Assembly (NCBI RefSeq): GCF_039645995.1
Contig: NZ_CP147920.1
Coordinates: 496,001-560,000, forward strand
Source of the DNA: Sulfurimonas sp. HSL3-1
Lineage (GTDB): Bacteria > Campylobacterota > Campylobacteria > Campylobacterales > Sulfurimonadaceae
Length of the DNA: 64,000 bases
Direction of reading: 5' to 3'
Shown here: positions 62,902 through 64,000 of the stretch, piece by piece
How positions within the stretch are numbered: position 1 is the stretch's first letter
Layout: each line of letters begins with the position of its first letter
The notes under the pieces: model-generated
Databases searched by the model: none
Seen by the model: the letters and a program-made list of their open reading frames with translations, nothing else
Told to the model about the DNA's origin: nothing
Program-made: the position numbers and the translations under genes

Positions 62902-62934
62902 GCCGTCGCCATCGATGCCTCAGAAAGGAGTGGC

Positions 62935-62940
62935 TATAAT
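62935..62940 (+). promoter_or_regulatory. Candidate -10 element of glyQ
   Basis: TATAAT preceded by TGGC lies 28 bases before the ATG at 62968. Confidence 0.5.
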
Positions 62941-62967
62941 GGCGTAATTTTTTTCAAGGCGATAGCG

Positions 62968-63849
62968 ATGTTGACATTTAGTGACCTGCTGCTCAAACTG
63001 CAGCAATTTTGGAAAGAACAAGGCTGTAATATCGTGCAACCCTACGATATCCCGGCCGGCGCGGGGACCTTCCACCCCGCGACTTTCCTCCGTTCGCTTG
63101 ATTCGACGCCGTGGTCGGTGGCTTATGTCGCCCCCAGCCGCCGTCCGACGGACGGGCGCTACGGCGAGAATCCCAACCGCCTGGGAAGCTACTACCAGTT
63201 TCAGGCCCTGATCAAGCCGAGCCCGGACAATATCCAGGAACTTTATCTCAAAAGCCTGGAGTACCTTGGACTGAATCTCCAAGAGCACGACATCCGTTTC
63301 GTCGAGGATAACTGGGAATCTCCGACACTCGGGGCCTGGGGCCTTGGCTGGGAAGTCTGGCTCAACGGGATGGAGGTGACGCAGTTTACTTACTTCCAGC
63401 AGGTCGGCGGTGTCGCCTGCGACCCCGTCGCCGTCGAGATTACCTACGGCACGGAGCGCCTGGCGATGTATCTTCAGGGCGTCGATACGGTCTTTGACAT
63501 CGTCTGGAACGAAAACGAATTCGGCAAAACACTCTACCGCGATATCCACAAAGAGGGGGAGATCGAGTTCTCCAAGTACAACTTCGAAGTGGCGGACACG
63601 GCGATGCTCTTTGCCGACTTCGATGCGAAGGCTGCGGAGTGCAAGCGTGCCCTCGATGCGGAACTTCCCCTGCCGGCCTACGACCTCTGTATGGCGGCCA
63701 GCCACACCTTCAACACACTCGACGCACGCAAGGCGATCTCCCAGACCGAACGCGCCAACTACATCCTCAAGATCCGTGAACTGGCCAAGGGGTGCGCGGA
63801 GCTCTACAAAGCCCAGGAAGCGGAGCGGCTGGCACGCGTAAAGGCGTAA
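62968..63849 (+). CDS. glyQ: Glycyl-tRNA synthetase alpha subunit
   Basis: GlyQ is the catalytic half of the bacterial alpha2beta2 glycyl-tRNA synthetase. The 293-residue protein is typical throughout: the motif [39 protein letters not shown], and [20 protein letters not shown]. The beta subunit gene glyS is not next to it in this window. The next gene starts ten bases after the stop and may share the transcript. A TATAAT element lies just upstream. Confidence 0.96.
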   Translation: MLTFSDLLLKLQQFWKEQGCNIVQPYDIPAGAGTFHPATFLRSLDSTPWSVAYVAPSRRPTDGRYGENPNRLGSYYQFQALIKPSPDNIQELYLKSLEYLGLNLQEHDIRFVEDNWESPTLGAWGLGWEVWLNGMEVTQFTYFQQVGGVACDPVAVEITYGTERLAMYLQGVDTVFDIVWNENEFGKTLYRDIHKEGEIEFSKYNFEVADTAMLFADFDAKAAECKRALDAELPLPAYDLCMAASHTFNTLDARKAISQTERANYILKIRELAKGCAELYKAQEAERLARVKA

Positions 63850-63859
63850 CCCCACTTTC

Positions 63860-64000
63860 ATGAAACTCATCGGCCAGATCGAGAAGATCTTCTACGAGGA
63901 CGAGGGGTTCTTTGTCGGCGTACTTGGGACGGGCGAAAAGATCAGCGGCCACTATTTCGAGAGCAGTGTCGCCAGCATCGAAAACGCAGCAGTCACCCTT
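63860..64000 (+). CDS. Start of a probable RecD2-like helicase gene (cut by window edge)
   Basis: The first 47 codons are visible and remain open at the right edge. The product starts MKLIGQIEKIFYEDEGFFVG and continues with GEKISGHYFESSVASIENAA, which resembles the N-terminal oligonucleotide-binding part of RecD2-type helicases. That identity is a guess from a short fragment. It follows glyQ by ten bases on the same strand, without a strong ribosome site. Confidence 0.5.
   Translation, partial: MKLIGQIEKIFYEDEGFFVGVLGTGEKISGHYFESSVASIENAAVTL

Overview
The window reads as chromosome of a sulfur-oxidising campylobacterotan (epsilonproteobacterium) of the Sulfurimonas/Sulfuricurvum type. The grounds are soxY and soxZ, the cbb3-oxidase assembly pair ccoI-ccoS, a gene resembling Helicobacter MagIII glycosylase, the Helicobacter-like neighbours HP0268-miaB-acyltransferase and rho-murI, and a campylobacterotal-type outer-membrane porin. 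Most of it is moderately GC-rich and densely packed. No rRNA, CRISPR array, insertion sequence or integrase of a mobile element is visible.

The left end holds a cut-off cache-domain sensor gene and selO. Between selO and a ymdB-type gene lies a visibly more AT-rich, five-gene, single-strand block (about 2.9-7.8 kb) that I read as an anti-phage defence island. In transcription order it encodes a P-loop (STAND-like) ATPase with a C-terminal TIR domain, a free TIR protein, a ThsB-type (MTH538-fold) TIR protein, a SLOG-patatin phospholipase, and a second ThsB-type TIR protein. Two ThsB-like signal makers closely flanking a SLOG-sensor effector is the logic of Thoeris, but the usual SIR2 NADase effector is replaced by a patatin lipase. 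This is the most interesting item in the window.

The stretch 8-24 kb is accessory metabolism: a DUF3857/transglutaminase protein with a TPR lipoprotein, an iron-dependent alcohol dehydrogenase, an orphan soxYZ pair with a DUF302 lipoprotein, and oxidoreductase clusters each next to an AraC-family regulator (three in total). It ends with a Tat-exported alcohol dehydrogenase. A seven-haem c-type cytochrome follows (24.5-26.8 kb), with a perfect palindrome upstream.

From 27 kb on come housekeeping and envelope genes: a DNA glycosylase, an amino acid:cation symporter, a Cpx-like two-component system with a CpxP-like protein and a consensus CpxR box, dnaX, murI, rho, heptose genes gmhA and gmhB, ccoI-ccoS, two arginine tRNAs, rsfS-nadD, pgk-tpiA-fabI, a major porin, nusA, miaB and a lipid acyltransferase. 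A chain then runs from a Xer-type recombinase into three genes laid out like pilM-pilN-pilO. It is followed by tilS-rimO, two tandem small outer-membrane barrel proteins, a Nudix hydrolase, glyQ, and the start of a probable RecD2-like helicase gene at the right edge.

All family names rest on reading the translated sequences and on recalled family motifs; no database search was run.
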